From Pseudoips prasinana (Eukaryota > Arthropoda > Insecta > Lepidoptera > Nolidae): a DNA stretch of 64,000 nt. The notes beneath the pieces were generated by a model. The model saw only the letters and a list, made by a program, of their open reading frames with translations. It was not told the DNA's origin and made no database searches. Both the position numbers and the translations under genes were made by a program. This document shows, piece by piece, positions 42,880-54,097 of the stretch (positions are counted from its first letter, which is position 1; each line of letters begins with the position of its first letter). Location of the stretch: NCBI GenBank assembly GCA_951640165.1, contig OX621246.1, forward strand, positions 9,511,001 through 9,575,000, written 5' to 3'.

Positions 42880-43185
42880 ATGTAGACGACCACTGCTGGA
42901 AAAAGGCCTCCCCCAAAGATCTCCACATTGCCGGTCTTACGCTGTCTGCATCCAGCGGCTTCCAGCGACCCTCACAAGATCACCGGCCCATCTTGTGAGG
43001 GGGGTCGCCACTCGTGAACCTTTATGCCCCAGCAGCCGTCGGCTCTATCAGCTATGTGCCCTATCCACTGCCGGTTCAGCTTGGCAATTCTTTGGATATG
43101 TCGGTTACCTTCGTTCGCCTGCGGATCTTAAAATTTCTAATTCGGTCTCGCAGAGAAAGTCCAAGCATAGCCTTCTCCGTTGGTT
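42880..43185 (-). pseudogene. LINE II (RTE-like) C-terminal remnant, longest copy
   Basis: The minus strand encodes EKAMLGLSLRDRIRNFKIRR and RTKVTDIS, then in another frame IAKLNRQWIGHIADRADG and W..KVHEWRP. It ends with the complement of CCACTGCTGGAAAAAGGCCT. RT-terminal LGxSLRDRIRN...TKVTDI...I.KL...W.GHI.R..D..W..KV..W.P is the usual RTE-like ORF2 end. There is a frameshift near 43077 and a stop near the middle. About 300 bp remain. Confidence 0.75.
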
Positions 43186-44184
43186 TTAGATGACCCTGAG
43201 CTGTATGATAAGGCATTCAAAATGCATTAATTCAATTGCCTAACATAGTTCCAAAAGAACCCTTATAGGTTTTTAACAAAAAAACGTATAGTTTGATTTT
43301 AGTTCTAATCAGCTTATTTGTAATTCCCCCATCTTGATAGTGTGGATGCGATTATGTTGCGGCAGTAATTCTGAGTTAACGTGTTTGCGGGCTGATAGGA
43401 TTGGAAGATTCAGTATATAAATTAATTGCTTTAGAGGTTTATTTAACAATGTGTTTATTGTTTGCATAATAAATTATGCCAAAATTAATACAAGTTTGGT
43501 CTAAATCAATTCTTGTTTTTATTTTATGATTCTTAATGTAGTGGACGTGAAACGTTAAAGTGAAGAACTCTCAAGTGGCGCACTATCTGTCAATAATTCG
43601 TAATAGAAGTCCGTATCTTGGTTCCTGGTAACATATCGACGGACTCGGAGGGTCAGGTAACACCGCGCTTTTGGACGACGCCCGCGTTTCTGGAGTCGCC
43701 ATCCGCGCCCTTCATTGCCATAGTTGATCAACATCACGAAGTGGATTTATTTGCGTGGGTTAATTTAAAATGGCATATAATAGGGATACTTAAAGGTTTA
43801 ATACTGTTATTAATTCAACATTATCATTTTGATATGGTTCCTATTTTATAAAAATCATGTGTAAGTATTACATATATTTAGGTAAAATTCAAGTTAAGAT
43901 TATCACTTCTGTTAGCTTGTAGGATCAAATAAATGAATGTACACTTTTGAACTCACTATTCGCTGGTAGTATGTTGACAGGTATAAAGTAATTGGATATA
44001 GGTCCTTTTGAGCTAACTGAGAATTCAAATGTGAATAATCCTTCTAGCCGAATTACTACTACGGTGGCTAAACTCAACATAGACTTAGTCAAATACGCAG
44101 TCAAGTTTTAAATGATTTTTTTTCCATGAGATTATGAGTTGCCTGAGGAGGTTACTACTACCTCGGACAATAATGGTGAGGAGG
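43186..44184. other. No recognised feature
   Basis: AT-rich with a GC-richer stretch at about 43560-43740 where frames overlap on both strands. I see no known domain. Confidence 0.3.
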
Positions 44185-44280
44185 GGCTCAAGCCATCTAG
44201 TAAATCTTACAAATTAGGTAACCCGTGCCAGAGGGAAATTACCTTTGGGGTTCGAACTTTGACTCAGGTCGGTTAATGAC
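44185..44280 (+). repeat. Repeat family J, copy 2
   Basis: GAGGAGGGGCTCAAGCCATC, AAATCTTACAAATTAGGTAA, CCCGTGCCAGAGG, GGGGTTCGAACTTTGACTC: the same blocks in the same order as at 36924-37030. Confidence 0.5.
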
Positions 44281-44362
44281 GTGGATATGCATGTGAGGGT
44301 CGAGTTTTGGGGACGTTTAGTGCAACTGATGTTCTACGTTAATACATGAAGAATCAGGCCGA

Positions 44363-44504
44363 TTGTCCGATATTCGTCATCGCATGGCATTACGAGTGTT
44401 AGGCAATAAATAGTGCCCCTATGTTTACTGATGCTCAGTAAATATAGGTGCACTATTAATTACCTAACACTCTTAATGCGATGCGATGACGAATATCGGA
44501 TACA
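44363..44504. repeat. Fold-back element, about 65-bp arms
   Basis: Left TCCGATATTCGTCATCGCAT, GAGTGTTAGGCAAT, ATAGTGCCCCTATGTTTACTG; right CAGTAAATATAGGTGCACTAT, TACCTAACACTC and GCGATGACGAATATCGGATA. The arms are nearly complementary along their whole length around a tiny centre (ATGCT). Confidence 0.85.
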
Positions 44505-45461
44505 CAACCCGGGAGAGATCAGTGCAAGACTGAAGTCGACTGTACTCTAAGTACGTACAAATAAAAAAGTCATCATTATTTTACACAAAAGCCCAACAAC
44601 ACCCTGAAACACTTACCTTCGCTAACAAATCCACTAGTGTACAACAAAAATGAAAAACATCACACAATATGAGACAGGGTGTAACAGTGCCCTGTAAGCA
44701 AGTGGAAATAACATGAATTCGTCAACTACGCGTAATCCCAGTTGTCATTTTGTCAAAAGCCCGAAAATTGCTCTCCACCGTCGTGGTTATTGTCAAGATT
44801 TCGTACCGGCTATTGTGTGAAATGACCCTCCGACTTAGATACCATTGTGCTGCGTTTGAATGTGTAGTTTGCGTTGGTAACTTGCCCTGGTGAGTTGGAG
44901 ACTTAAGGGATAAATCAGAATAAAAATTTCAAAGTACTTGATAGTCAAATTTTTGTTTTACTCATTTTTGGGAATCTGATAATATTTTGACTTAATCAAT
45001 AAATAGAAGAGTTGTGTATTTTTTTAAATAAACCAAAAAAATAATCCATTCTAATATCGTGAATTTATCTCCCTTTTTCACTCGAACTTCTGAACAATGA
45101 AATCTGGGATATTTAAAACTTTGCATTTCTATTTGCATCATTTTGCTTTTTTATTCGCTGATTTTAGGATACCAGTTTGAAATAATTAGAAGCAATCTTG
45201 GATTTACGGTTCCTCCATGTCTTTCTATCATAATGTAATAACTGTTTTAATAACATAACATTTATATTTTTTCTCATTGTGAATTTCCCTATAAATCCCA
45301 AGTTTAATAAGCAATTTTTTTATTAGTTCGCGAACATCGAACCGATTCCGAAATAAAAACAACATATAGATGAATTGAGATCATTCTCATTTTTCGAAGT
45401 AATTGAATAACTAAAAATATTTACAACATGTTCATTCTACCTGTACAATCCTTGTCTGAAC
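44505..45461. other. No recognised feature
   Basis: AT-rich; nothing recognised. Confidence 0.35.
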
Positions 45462-45530
45462 ATCCAGCTACCCTAATCTGTCAAATATCGTTTATAGGTT
45501 TTCAACTTTATCACATAAGTATAAGGTTCC
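45462..45530 (-). mobile_element. Fragment of the TGTACAGACG MITE
   Basis: CATCCAGCTACCCTAATCTG, TATAGGTTTTCAACTTTATC, AAGTATAAGGTTC is the complement of the right two-thirds of the element at 23189-23329. Its right terminus is missing. Confidence 0.65.
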
Positions 45531-45725
45531 CTGACTCTCCACCTTAGGGTCAAGTTTACTATCCCATACAAACGCAGCACAAGGTGTAAAGCGTGTAAGC
45601 CCACAAATGGTTGGATTTCTGGAGCATGTAACATGTGTCGGTTCACTTTTTAGCTCCCCCCTCCATCGTCTAATGGCTGGTGAGAGTCGCATTATGTTGC
45701 GAAGTCTACCTTTTGTTGATGTATG

Positions 45726-45759
45726 AAGTTCACGCAAATATTCATATTTGCGTGAACTT
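45726..45759. repeat. Perfect 16-bp inverted repeat, 2-base loop
   Basis: AAGTTCACGCAAATAT, TC, then the perfect complement. It sits just past the 3' end of the LINE I remnant (minus strand). Confidence 0.9.
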
Positions 45760-45769
45760 ATGTACGTAC

Positions 45770-46375
45770 ATAGACTCACGCCTGTTTTCCATAGGGGTAG
45801 CCAGAGACAAAGGCTTTCCATTTGTCACGAACTTCGCACACTTCTTTTGCCTCGTTCACTGTCCTTATATTCGACATACATGCTTGCCAATTTAGGATAC
45901 ATATTTTTGATATGACCTTCCTTGAGAACCTCTCCGATTTGGCCATAGATTGTTCTACGAGGCCATCCCCTTCCGGTAGTGCCATTCATACAGGCCAGGT
46001 ATACTTCTTTTGTCAATCTTCTTTCATTCATCCTATTTAAATGCCCAAACTATCTCAGCATACTTTTTAAATCTTTGTGACTACATCCCCTTTCACACCA
46101 CAACGCTCTCTTACCTCAGTATTTCGTGTCCTGTCTCTCAAAGTCACACATACTTCTCAGAGCTCTCATTTTCACTGTATTTATTCTATGTTTTTTCTTT
46201 TTTTGCCATACCCAACATTCACTTTCATTCATTAAAATTGGCACTAACACTCCATCGCGCACGGCCAGTCAGGCCTTTTTTGAGACTTGCTCTACGTCTA
46301 CTCATAAAGGCGTGTAGTGCCCCATTCACTCTGTTCCCAGCATTTACTCTTCTGATTCTGATGTAGTAGGCTAAA
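45770..46375 (-). pseudogene. LINE I (RTE-like) ORF2 C-terminal remnant, many frameshifts
   Basis: Pieces in three minus-strand frames line up in order: RRVNAGNRVNGALHAFMSRR, WVWQKKKKHRIN and MRALRSMC, RDRTRNTEVRERCGVKGDVV, RRLTKEVYLACMNGTTGRGW, IYGQIGEVLKEGHIKNMYP, VNEAKEVCEVRDKWKAFVSG, YPYGKQA and stop. This is the same family as 28270-28765 and reaches further upstream. At least four frame changes and several stops show long decay. The final YPYGKQA stop marks the true ORF2 end. Confidence 0.8.
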
Positions 46376-47225
46376 CTCATGAATATGCAAATGCATCAAG
46401 AATTACATTCTGCTTTTCAAATGGAAGATGTTCAAAAGCAATACTTGCATTATTGTTAACTGGCAAAAGCGAGGGAAATGAACGAAAATTGCTTCAGTTG
46501 TTAGTATATTCCACATTTTATTCGATAAAGTTGTAATGTTATTTTAATATTCTGCTGTGCATCGTATACTAACAATACTCTCTATTGTACACAATATAAA
46601 ATACATGCCGGGAAGGTAATAAGACCATAGTAATATACGTGTGGTTTCCGGCTCAAAAAGAATAACAGGACCACCCCAATTCAACCCCTGGGTGTTGTAA
46701 ACGTATTCAGTAGACACCAGGTAGTCCGGCAGCTGCGCCACCTGTGTGTGGTTTTCGCCTAACTTTATATTTTTTAGCCTGAACAAGGCCAGGAGTATTA
46801 TAAAAATAACCCTTAATTGAAATAAAACTTGTAAAAGAAGTAGCAAAACTATAAACCATCTTGAAAATAGCCGTACAAGATAGCTACCGTGGTGAGTAAT
46901 TTACATTCAATTGAATCTCTTGAAAAGTTACTACTGCAGCGTACTAATGAGTTTCATGACGGATCTCCTAGATTAAGCATTTCAACCGTTTAGTATTTGC
47001 GTATTATATTTTAACCCTTATATTTTCAAACTTTATGTGTTATTTTACGTTAACTAACAAAACATAGAACTTGATAATATTAATATTTGTTAAAGGCGTA
47101 AATAAATGTGAGCAGAAAAGTAAGAAATTAATTGAAAACTTTTTTAAATTGATAACAATATTTTTCTAAACTTTTCGTAAAACATTAGAAAGCGAGGTCT
47201 TACATTCATAGAAATTAACGATATA
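46376..47225. other. No recognised feature
   Basis: A 100-residue minus-strand frame at 46544-46846 has no known motif. Confidence 0.35.
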
Positions 47226-47450
47226 AATAAATATCCGGCTCATAGACAGCGCCACCTAGCCCAAACCAAGCAAAGGCTGTACTATGGATGCTAGACGACG
47301 GATACTTAAAAACAATTCTTAAATAGATACATACTATACACAGAAAATACCCAGAACAAGACAAATTGACACGTTCATGAACTCAAATATTATAACAGAA
47401 GGCACGTTCTCCACCAACTGAATACCAGCGGTCGTCAAATAATTATTGTT
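47226..47450 (-). mobile_element. tRNA-derived SINE, family A (old copy)
   Basis: Plus-strand order: CCAAACCAAGCAAAGGCTGT, ACTATGGATGCTAGACGACGG, AGATACATACTATACACAG, ACCCAGAACAAGACAAATTG. These match the family A body with many substitutions. The B-box area is destroyed. Confidence 0.6.
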
Positions 47451-48119
47451 CCTATAATATAAATAGTATAGTAATAGTAATATAGTAATAGTAGTTCTGT
47501 ATATAAATTTGAATTAATGTTTGTCTGTATGTCCTTTATAGAATCGTACTATGCATTTGATCATGTGATCTTCAGCAAAGTGTTGCGCATGGGCCCTCGA
47601 ATGTTTCTGAGTTGGTACGACCATTCTTCGACAGGTGGCGCTACTATTTTTAACAGCTAGTATTTGATAAACTTTAAAACCCACTATACTTTTAAATTTC
47701 AAATAAAACAGTACAAAATTTAAATCACGTATCTGTCTGGTCAACATCGAATCCCATTCTTGGACGACAAACTTACGAAGTCATAGTGCCCGAATTTAAA
47801 CTAAGTTTTGCATTCATTCTAACTTCAGACATGTGGCAAGTTTAAATTTGATGAAAGCAAGACAAGTTTATTCACTAGCAATGTACGCGCAAGGGTTGAG
47901 AACAACATTCAGTTTTCATATAGCTCTAGAATTTTGTAAAAAGAATTACTTTTACTTACTTATGTTCCTAAGATAAAATAAACGTTATATCTAGCTATTT
48001 CATCATACATATCATCTTAAAAATTGAGTCGTTCACAGCCTGTTGTTCACCGGTTAGATATCTTTTTTATAGTTTTAAGGATTTTCTAGAAATAAAATCT
48101 TAGCTTTTATTTAAAATTT
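47451..48119. other. Possible unnamed repeat at about 47510-47665, otherwise nothing
   Basis: The stretch from TTTGTCTGTATGTCCTTTAT to GACAGGTGGCGCTACTATTT is GC-richer than its flanks and has a 77-residue minus-strand frame. Only one copy is in the window, so I cannot call it. Confidence 0.25.
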
Positions 48120-48178
48120 TGTAATACCTGTGTATATCATGTTTTTGGCAAATAAAATAAATAATATCTTATCTTATC
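48120..48178 (+). mobile_element. LINE-like 3' tail with (ATCTT)n
   Basis: GCAAATAAAATAAATAATATCTTATCTTATCTT: two AATAAA signals followed by ATCTT units. It abuts repeat family F. Confidence 0.5.
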
Positions 48179-48395
48179 TTACCGGTCTGTAAGTGATCGG
48201 CGAGGTTAAGCACCTAGGCGCGCGGTCGCGCTATAGATGGGTTACCGCCAAAGTGGTTTGATTTCTTAACGTCTCCTTGCTTCGAAAAGCACGTTAAGGT
48301 TTCGTTCCCGGATGTAGTCCTTAGACAGCAGTCGTTATGCCATATTGGAAGGCTCAGACTGGGCGGCTTGGATAACTCTGAAACTTGACCGCTTC
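48179..48395 (-). repeat. Dispersed repeat family F, inverted copy
   Basis: Complement of the 14-kb copy: CCGGTCTGTAAGTGATCGGC, TAGATGGGTTACCGCC, CTTCGAAAAGCACGTTAAGG, GACAGCAGTCGTTATGCCAT, GGGCGGCTTGGATAACTCTG. Confidence 0.6.
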
Positions 48396-48507
48396 TCATA
48401 AGACGATTAAAAACTCTCGTGATACTGCACACAATCTGATACATCGTACGGGCCCATAGCGAACGCGGCGCGGCGTGACAACCATCACCCTCTTTAGTTT
48501 GAATTTG

Positions 48508-48584
48508 TATCGGTTGTTTTTGCGTGAAAGAGTAACAAACATCCATATTATTCACAAACTTTCACCTTTATAATATTAATAGGA
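48508..48584 (-). mobile_element. Helitron-like element, 5' end only
   Basis: On the minus strand TCCTATTAATATTATAAAGG, GTGAAAGTTTGTGAAT and TTTGTTACTCTTTCACGC. The rest, including the CTAG end, is missing. Confidence 0.7.
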
Positions 48585-49717
48585 TTTACCGTATGTAAAA
48601 TCGATTATATATAATCAGTTATCAGCATGGATACATTTTCTTCATGTGACTTAAGCTAATTAAAATCAACATCCAAGATTTATTTACATAATTACACGTT
48701 AAGTTTCAATCTGAACCAATTGAGTAGGTAATAATGTTAATTCAGTATGAAATTTTCATTTGAAATGTCCCAAAATTAATAAGTACCTAATATTATCTTT
48801 AATCCTTTCATTATCCACGTATTTCTATGACATCTAAATCCGAGCAGAGCCAAACCTAAAGAAATATTTAATCAAGCCGACAATAAGCTTTTAAGCTTCC
48901 TCGAGTTACGGGTTAATATTATCAGTGTCAAATGTACTGGGTAATAGGAGAAATCCTCGACATGAATTACCAACGCTCACACAGTATATTGGCCTAAAAC
49001 AGTATTTAAACTACCCGCAAACTTTTCAATCGACGCAAGACGTATATATTTAATAAATAAAATATGGTTTATTTTTCACGTCAAGTTCATACATGATATC
49101 TTGCAAATCGCACAAGATGTTAATTATAATAAACAAAACTGAAATTGAGTCAAAAACAAAAACACTTGAGAGACGAAAATAACGATACTCTAAAGAAATA
49201 AAAATGAAAAATATAATTATAATAATTAATTAACAGAGGAAGTACGAAGGTATGATTCTGTATGTGGTGAAGTATGAGTGTGTAGATATGGAATTAAATA
49301 AGTTATTGTACTGTATGAAGTAAACTTTCTGTTTCGTCATAACTATGTTGAGATAAGAAGGTGTACAAATATAGATGTGGCTATAAATTATTTATCAAGC
49401 ATCAAGCTCCCGTATAGTTCTTATTATTGTTATTTTACGGTTATTTACAGAATTTTAGGTAGTTTTTGTGTATGCTCCCAATATTTTTGATTTTGATTCT
49501 TTTTTATATAGCTATAAACATGCAGAAACCTTAATTGCTATAAAAATTGCACCGTTCTGTATACCGTGATATGTTACAAAAATTCTGAATACCAATTTTG
49601 TAGGGAACATTTATTGATTGAAACTTTTTACAGTTTTGAATATTCGACAAGGGCCTCCATATATCCAGAGTTTAGTAAAACAGGAAAAAAGAGATTATAT
49701 TCTTCAGAAGATAGAAA
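48585..49717. other. No recognised feature
   Basis: AT-rich; nothing recognised. Confidence 0.35.
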
Positions 49718-49823
49718 ATGTTATATTAACTCACCTTGTTACCCTTTGTAAAATGTTATATTAACTCACCTTGTTACCCTTTGTAATGAGTATTAACTCA
49801 CCTTGTTACCCTTTGTAATGAGT
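49718..49823. repeat. Tandem repeat, three units of about 33 bp
   Basis: The core TTAACTCACCTTGTTACCCT, TTGTAA occurs three times (starting near 49726, 49761 and 49793). The first two units also share TGTTATA; the third is preceded by TGAGTA instead. Confidence 0.9.
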
Positions 49824-50340
49824 AAAAAGTAGTTATGTTACGGTTTGCCTCAGGTTTACTGTGACGATCAGGTAAACCGAGGTCTTTTGTGACCTAACTT
49901 CGAGAGAGTAATAAATGATTTAAGTACGACTTTATACGGTTTTCGGTTTTGTTGATGTGGTAAATGGTGTCTATTGTATAGATAACCTTAAAGGTTCTAG
50001 AGGTGTCAATTAAGTAAGATCATGTTATTAGAATCAGAATGTTTTAGTTGTTAAACATAGGTATTTACATAAAGATGTTAGTACGATGACATAATATATG
50101 GGCGCTATGTTTTGCCGTGGAGGGGTACAAGCATAATTTAACTTAACTATAGCTACTTAAATGAGAAATTACAATAAAAATAAAAAATATCAGAAAAAAC
50201 AAAGTTTAATATTTCTAAGTGAGAACAAAAACATTATTTTAATTATATTTGAAAAATTAATATATATATATATATTAATATTATCTAGGTGACTTTCATT
50301 AAAGTTATTTAAAACCAAAAAGCATCAGCATCATATATTT
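49824..50340. other. No recognised feature
   Basis: AT-rich; a short TA run near 50262-50276. Confidence 0.4.
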
Positions 50341-50470
50341 TTTGTTTATTGCCTGATGAGGCTGACGAGCTGGCCTGATGTAAAGTGATAACCGCTACTC
50401 ACAGACATTAACAATGCCAGCGGGCACAACCAACCGCTGCCTACCGTAAAATTAGTACTCTTTTTCAACC
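50341..50470 (+). repeat. Dispersed repeat family G, diverged copy
   Basis: GACGAGCTGGCCTGATG, AAGTGATAACCGC, ACAATGCCAGCGGGCAC. Related to the clearer minus-strand copies at 55.48 and 60.09 kb, where the complement reads GCAAGTGGGTCACCTGATGG, TAAGTGATCACCGCCGC. Class unknown. Confidence 0.5.
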
Positions 50471-50514
50471 TCGTTTAAATAAGGACATATCGTAGTGCAA
50501 AGGAAATACCCCAG

Positions 50515-50790
50515 CAGTTAATTCATTTCAGAGCCTGCATGTACGCGGGATGAATGAACGCTAAAAGCAAACCGTGCTTGACGAGTTCGTTTCCAGGTGG
50601 TACGGGTGAACTCTACTGCGAGTGCGCGTGGTGCGATGATAAAAAGGGACGATGGCACCAGGTCAAACAGTTCCTCAGAGCATTCCCCATGAAGGAGACG
50701 GTAGAACACACGAAGAGATCCTACGTCTCTCCGCTGATCTAACGAAGCTAGCCGTCCGTAAGACTGGCATCACCGGCAATTCGAACAGTA
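50515..50790 (-). pseudogene. LINE ORF2 C-terminal remnant
   Basis: On the minus strand: ASLDQRRDVGSL, VFYRLLHGECSEELFDLVP and SSLFI, followed by a decayed segment. LDxRRxVxSLxxFYRxxHGECSEELFxLxP is a characteristic block of lepidopteran CR1/Jockey-like ORF2 ends. About 270 bp remain, with a frame change between LDQRR and the main frame (50518-50709). Similar to, but not the same family as, 30240-30655. Confidence 0.7.
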
Positions 50791-50884
50791 CTCATACCCA
50801 GAAGCTTATCCTTGCATATCTTTTACAAACCGATAAGTATATCAAACTACGAACGTATCAGGTGGTTTAGTGCTCAGTACATAG

Positions 50885-51272
50885 ATAAGAAGAAGAAGAA
50901 GTACACTTTATTGCATAAATAATATACAAAGTACAGTATGCATAGAACCTCAATTTTGCAATTGGCGGCCTTATCGCTAAAAGCGATCTCTTCCAGGCAA
51001 CCTATTTGCGTTGGATGGACCAGAATTTAATATCTATGGATAATGGTAGCAAAAGGTGTACGAATTTATTGAAAATAAGAAAAGATAGCTTACGTATAAA
51101 CATATACGTAAGAATAATACTTATATACAGTACTGTATACATACATACACAACATATATACATATATATTAATATAAATATATACATATATAAATAAATA
51201 TATAAACCTAATTATACTCACATAAAAACTAATATGTAAACTAGCATACTTTCGGCTGATTCAAGTAAAGTC
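50885..51272 (-). other. Probable 3' UTR of the adjacent LINE
   Basis: The minus strand ends with AGGTTGCCTGGAAGAGATCG, CTTTTAGCGATAAGGCCGCC, TTATGCAATAAAGTGTAC and a CTT-rich tail (plus-strand AAGAAGAAGAAG at about 50890). The same 3' end is at 17992-18110. Between this and the ORF2 stop at 51273 lies a TA/CATA-rich stretch (about 51100-51210). That it belongs to the 51.3-52.4 kb LINE is inferred from order and strand. Confidence 0.45.
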
Positions 51273-52469
51273 TCAGCGGCAACTAGGTAAGTTCAAATAA
51301 TTTTCTTTAACCATACATTTAAAAGATCTAAGTGACTGGGCGCGTCTTATTTTGATAGGTAATGCATTCCACAATCGGACAGCTTGTATACTGAATGCGT
51401 TGTCAGTAAAATTTGTAGAATGGCAGGGCATTTTAAGTCGTAAGTTTTCTGATGACCGCAAAAATCTTGAATTATTTGTGTGAAGAAAATTAAATCGTTT
51501 TTTGAGATAATGTGGAGTAGATGGGATGAACAGAATACTGTATAGAAGTGATACGATATGAGTATTCCGACGAAGACGTATTGGTAGCCACTTGAGTTTA
51601 TTGCGAAATTTGGATATATGATCATATTTGCGCAAACCAAATATGAAACGTATGCAAAAGTTTTGAAGTCGCTCTAGTTTATCAAGTTGTTCCTCCGTTA
51701 GATCAAGATAACTGGTGTCAGCATAGTCAAGGATAGGGAGAAGAAGGGACTGAGCAAGTGCAATCTTGGTAGCAGTTGGCAGAAAGTTTCGCAGACGTCT
51801 CAAGGAACTTGCAGAAGCAAAAATCTTTTTGCTTACTTCTTGCATTTGAAAGCCCACGATAAGGTATTGTCCATAACAATACCCAAGTTCTTGACTCTGT
51901 CCAAAAAAGGTATAATAGTACCGTCAAAAACAACAAGAGGAATCTGTGAATAGTCAATATTTAGGAATTTTCGGGAACTACCAACAATTATTACCTGGGA
52001 CTTCGTAGGATTAACTGTTATACCGTATCTCATACTCCACTTACTGATACGTGACAAATCTGCATTAATAACTTCGATGGCTTCCGATAATTTTTCAAGT
52101 GGTGCTTGGGAGTAAATTTGTAAATCATCTGCATAAAGGTGGTAAGAGGAAATTAATTGATCAGAGATGGCATTTATAAAAATAGCAAAAAGTAAAGGTG
52201 ATAAAACGCCGCCCTGTGGTACACCGGCATTAGTGCTACACCAGGAAGAGAAAGAATCTTCTATGCGAACACGCTGCTGGCGACCAAACAGGTAGCTACG
52301 AAACCAGTCAATTACCGTTGGAGATATGTTAAGTGAACGTAAGATAGCCAGTAGAATATCAAAATCAACAGCGCCGAATGCATTGCTGAAGTCCAACAAT
52401 GCAAGCACTGTCAGATTTCCATCTTCCATTCCTAGATATATATATAGATAGATAAGGGAAAGTACAAAA
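51273..52469 (-). pseudogene. LINE reverse transcriptase (CR1/Jockey-type), truncated and frameshifted
   Basis: Two overlapping minus-strand frames make one interrupted ORF2. The first (51833-52429, 198 aa) has LLDFSNAFGAVD with the catalytic Asp13, GVPQGGVLSPLLF at 69-81 and YADD at 99-102. The second (51273-51857, 194 aa) continues with FLPTATKIALAQSLLLPILD, LDKLERLQNFCIRFIFGL and LWNALPIKIRRAQSLRSFK to the stop. The frame changes near 51845, most simply by a single-base loss. The 5' part (endonuclease and start of the RT) is gone, and similarity to the coding pattern stops at about 52435. A Helitron-like element starts at 52470. In RT motif A the usual FD pair after the catalytic Asp reads FG, and motif B has GG for the usual GS. 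Confidence 0.85.
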
Positions 52470-52786
52470 TCTATACATATAATAAAATCGTAGAAAAGTC
52501 AAAACTGTACATCGAGTTTTTTTTAAATGATACTTAGGGCGTGATCTACAATCGATATCGAAGCCAAAAATATGGTTTTTAGAATTTTTGTCTGTGTGTC
52601 TGTTTGTCTGTATGTATGTCCGGGCTAAACTCAAAAAGTACTGCATGGATTTACTTCAAATTTTGCATGAATTACTAAGAGGTCGGATCAACATATAGGC
52701 TACATATTATCACGCTATCACCTACGGGGGAGGAGCTATGATAATATATAAAATTTAACGCGGGTAAAACCGCGGGACACAGCTAG
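52470..52786 (+). mobile_element. Helitron-like element, long subfamily, copy 2
   Basis: Begins TCTATACATATAATAAAATC and ends ACGCGGGTAAAACCGCGGGA, CACAGCTAG|T. 317 bp, nearly identical in order and sequence to 38154-38474, with a few small indels. It sits about 35 bp from the broken end of a LINE reverse transcriptase. Confidence 0.9.
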
Positions 52787-52845
52787 TATATAATAAGTCT
52801 AAGTGCATTTTTTGTTTCAATAAAGACTTATTATTATTATTAATT
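52787..52845 (+). mobile_element. LINE/SINE-like 3' tail
   Basis: TTTTGTTTCAATAAAGACTT followed by an (ATT)n run to about 52842. Only the 3' end is left. Confidence 0.5.
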
Positions 52846-54097
52846 GGGGACTTGCCAAACCCATACAATGGGGCTGTTGTCAGCTTTTTAATATTACATT
52901 AAAACAGATACTTTTAACTTAATCATTTTAAGTTCTGAGTGTCATCGCAATTTATTAAGCTAGAATTTAATATCCAATATTCCCTTACACGATCAAATTT
53001 ACGACTACCGATATACAAGGACTCTCGTCTCTGTCACCATGTGTCATTTTGTACGGGGGACGAACTTATAATTAATATGTGTACAAAAATAGAATTCACT
53101 GAAAAGATATTCCTTATATGCCTGGTAACCAGATTAACCCAGGTTGCCGCGGGTCTATATCTTTATATAGCATTAATGAATAAAATTGTAACTTCAGTTG
53201 GCCAATGACAGAGGCCTGCGGGCCGGAAGTTAAGTATAACGAACGTAAGGGATTTAATGTATTTGAAGCTCATGCCTTTGTTTGTCTGTAGCGTCATTTA
53301 TCCGAATCGGGTAATTCGATATCAATAGGGCATTTTTCTGATTACAGATTAAGCGAGTTATGTTTCATGTCAATTCATTTAACAGATAGCTGATATCGGG
53401 AGTTTATGTCGACTAAATTATTTAATGATTTATGATGAAAAAAATATAATATTCTAATTTTTACCTGTGACTTAACTCGCGTTCTTCTCTCGCGAACTTC
53501 GGGAACAGGTTTTTATTGGATGAAAGATACCTGATGTCCTTTTCTATGCCCTTGTCCATGTGTGCACAATGAAGCAGAAGGACCGACAATCTGGCGAGCG
53601 TTGTAGGCAATTCCTGGAAAGCGCGAAACTAACATTTCTGGAGGCAATATGCTGATAATGACTCGGCAGATCAGTATGTTAACCGCCAACAATATTTCAA
53701 TCTGTTTGTGGTTATATCTCTTCCATATAGACAGACTCATCTCTATACGATTTAGTTATTAATTTAATGGGGAAGGCTAATGTAAATTTTAGTTCTGCCT
53801 ACAACATTAATTAGTTAATGTAATCAATAATTGTTAAGTTTTTGTGTGGCATTTTAGTTAGTTATATTTATGTTTACATTTATTTTATGCATGCTTTGTC
53901 ACAAGACGACACGCATGTGTAAATCTTTGCAATTGTCATATAAGTGAACTGTAATTGTTCTTTTGAGAAAAGAAAACTTGTGTGTACTTATGTACACGCG
54001 TTAGAAGTTATACTTCTTAATATACAACTTGAACATAGTTATTAATTTTCATACCACCTAGAACTTACTTCATGCTGTTAAATTTTTTGGTGTCGGT
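52846..54097. other. No recognised feature
   Basis: AT-rich; small frames at 52939-53208 and 53513-53740 have no known motif. Confidence 0.35.

Noticed and set aside
46010..46366. 118-codon plus-strand frame
   Set aside because: It is the complement of the LINE I remnant.
46544..46846. 100-codon minus-strand frame as a membrane or receptor gene
   Set aside because: It has hydrophobic stretches but no family signature, and its composition matches random AT-rich DNA. No repeat or exon context supports it.
47514..47747. 77-codon minus-strand frame as a conserved protein
   Set aside because: It is in a locally GC-richer stretch that may be a repeat. No motif could be named, so I do not call a gene.
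48214..48555. 113-codon minus-strand frame
   Set aside because: It lies in repeat family F and a Helitron-like fragment, and has no domain.
49718..49823. CRISPR-like array
   Set aside because: The three units are a head-to-tail tandem repeat without distinct spacers, in a eukaryotic context.
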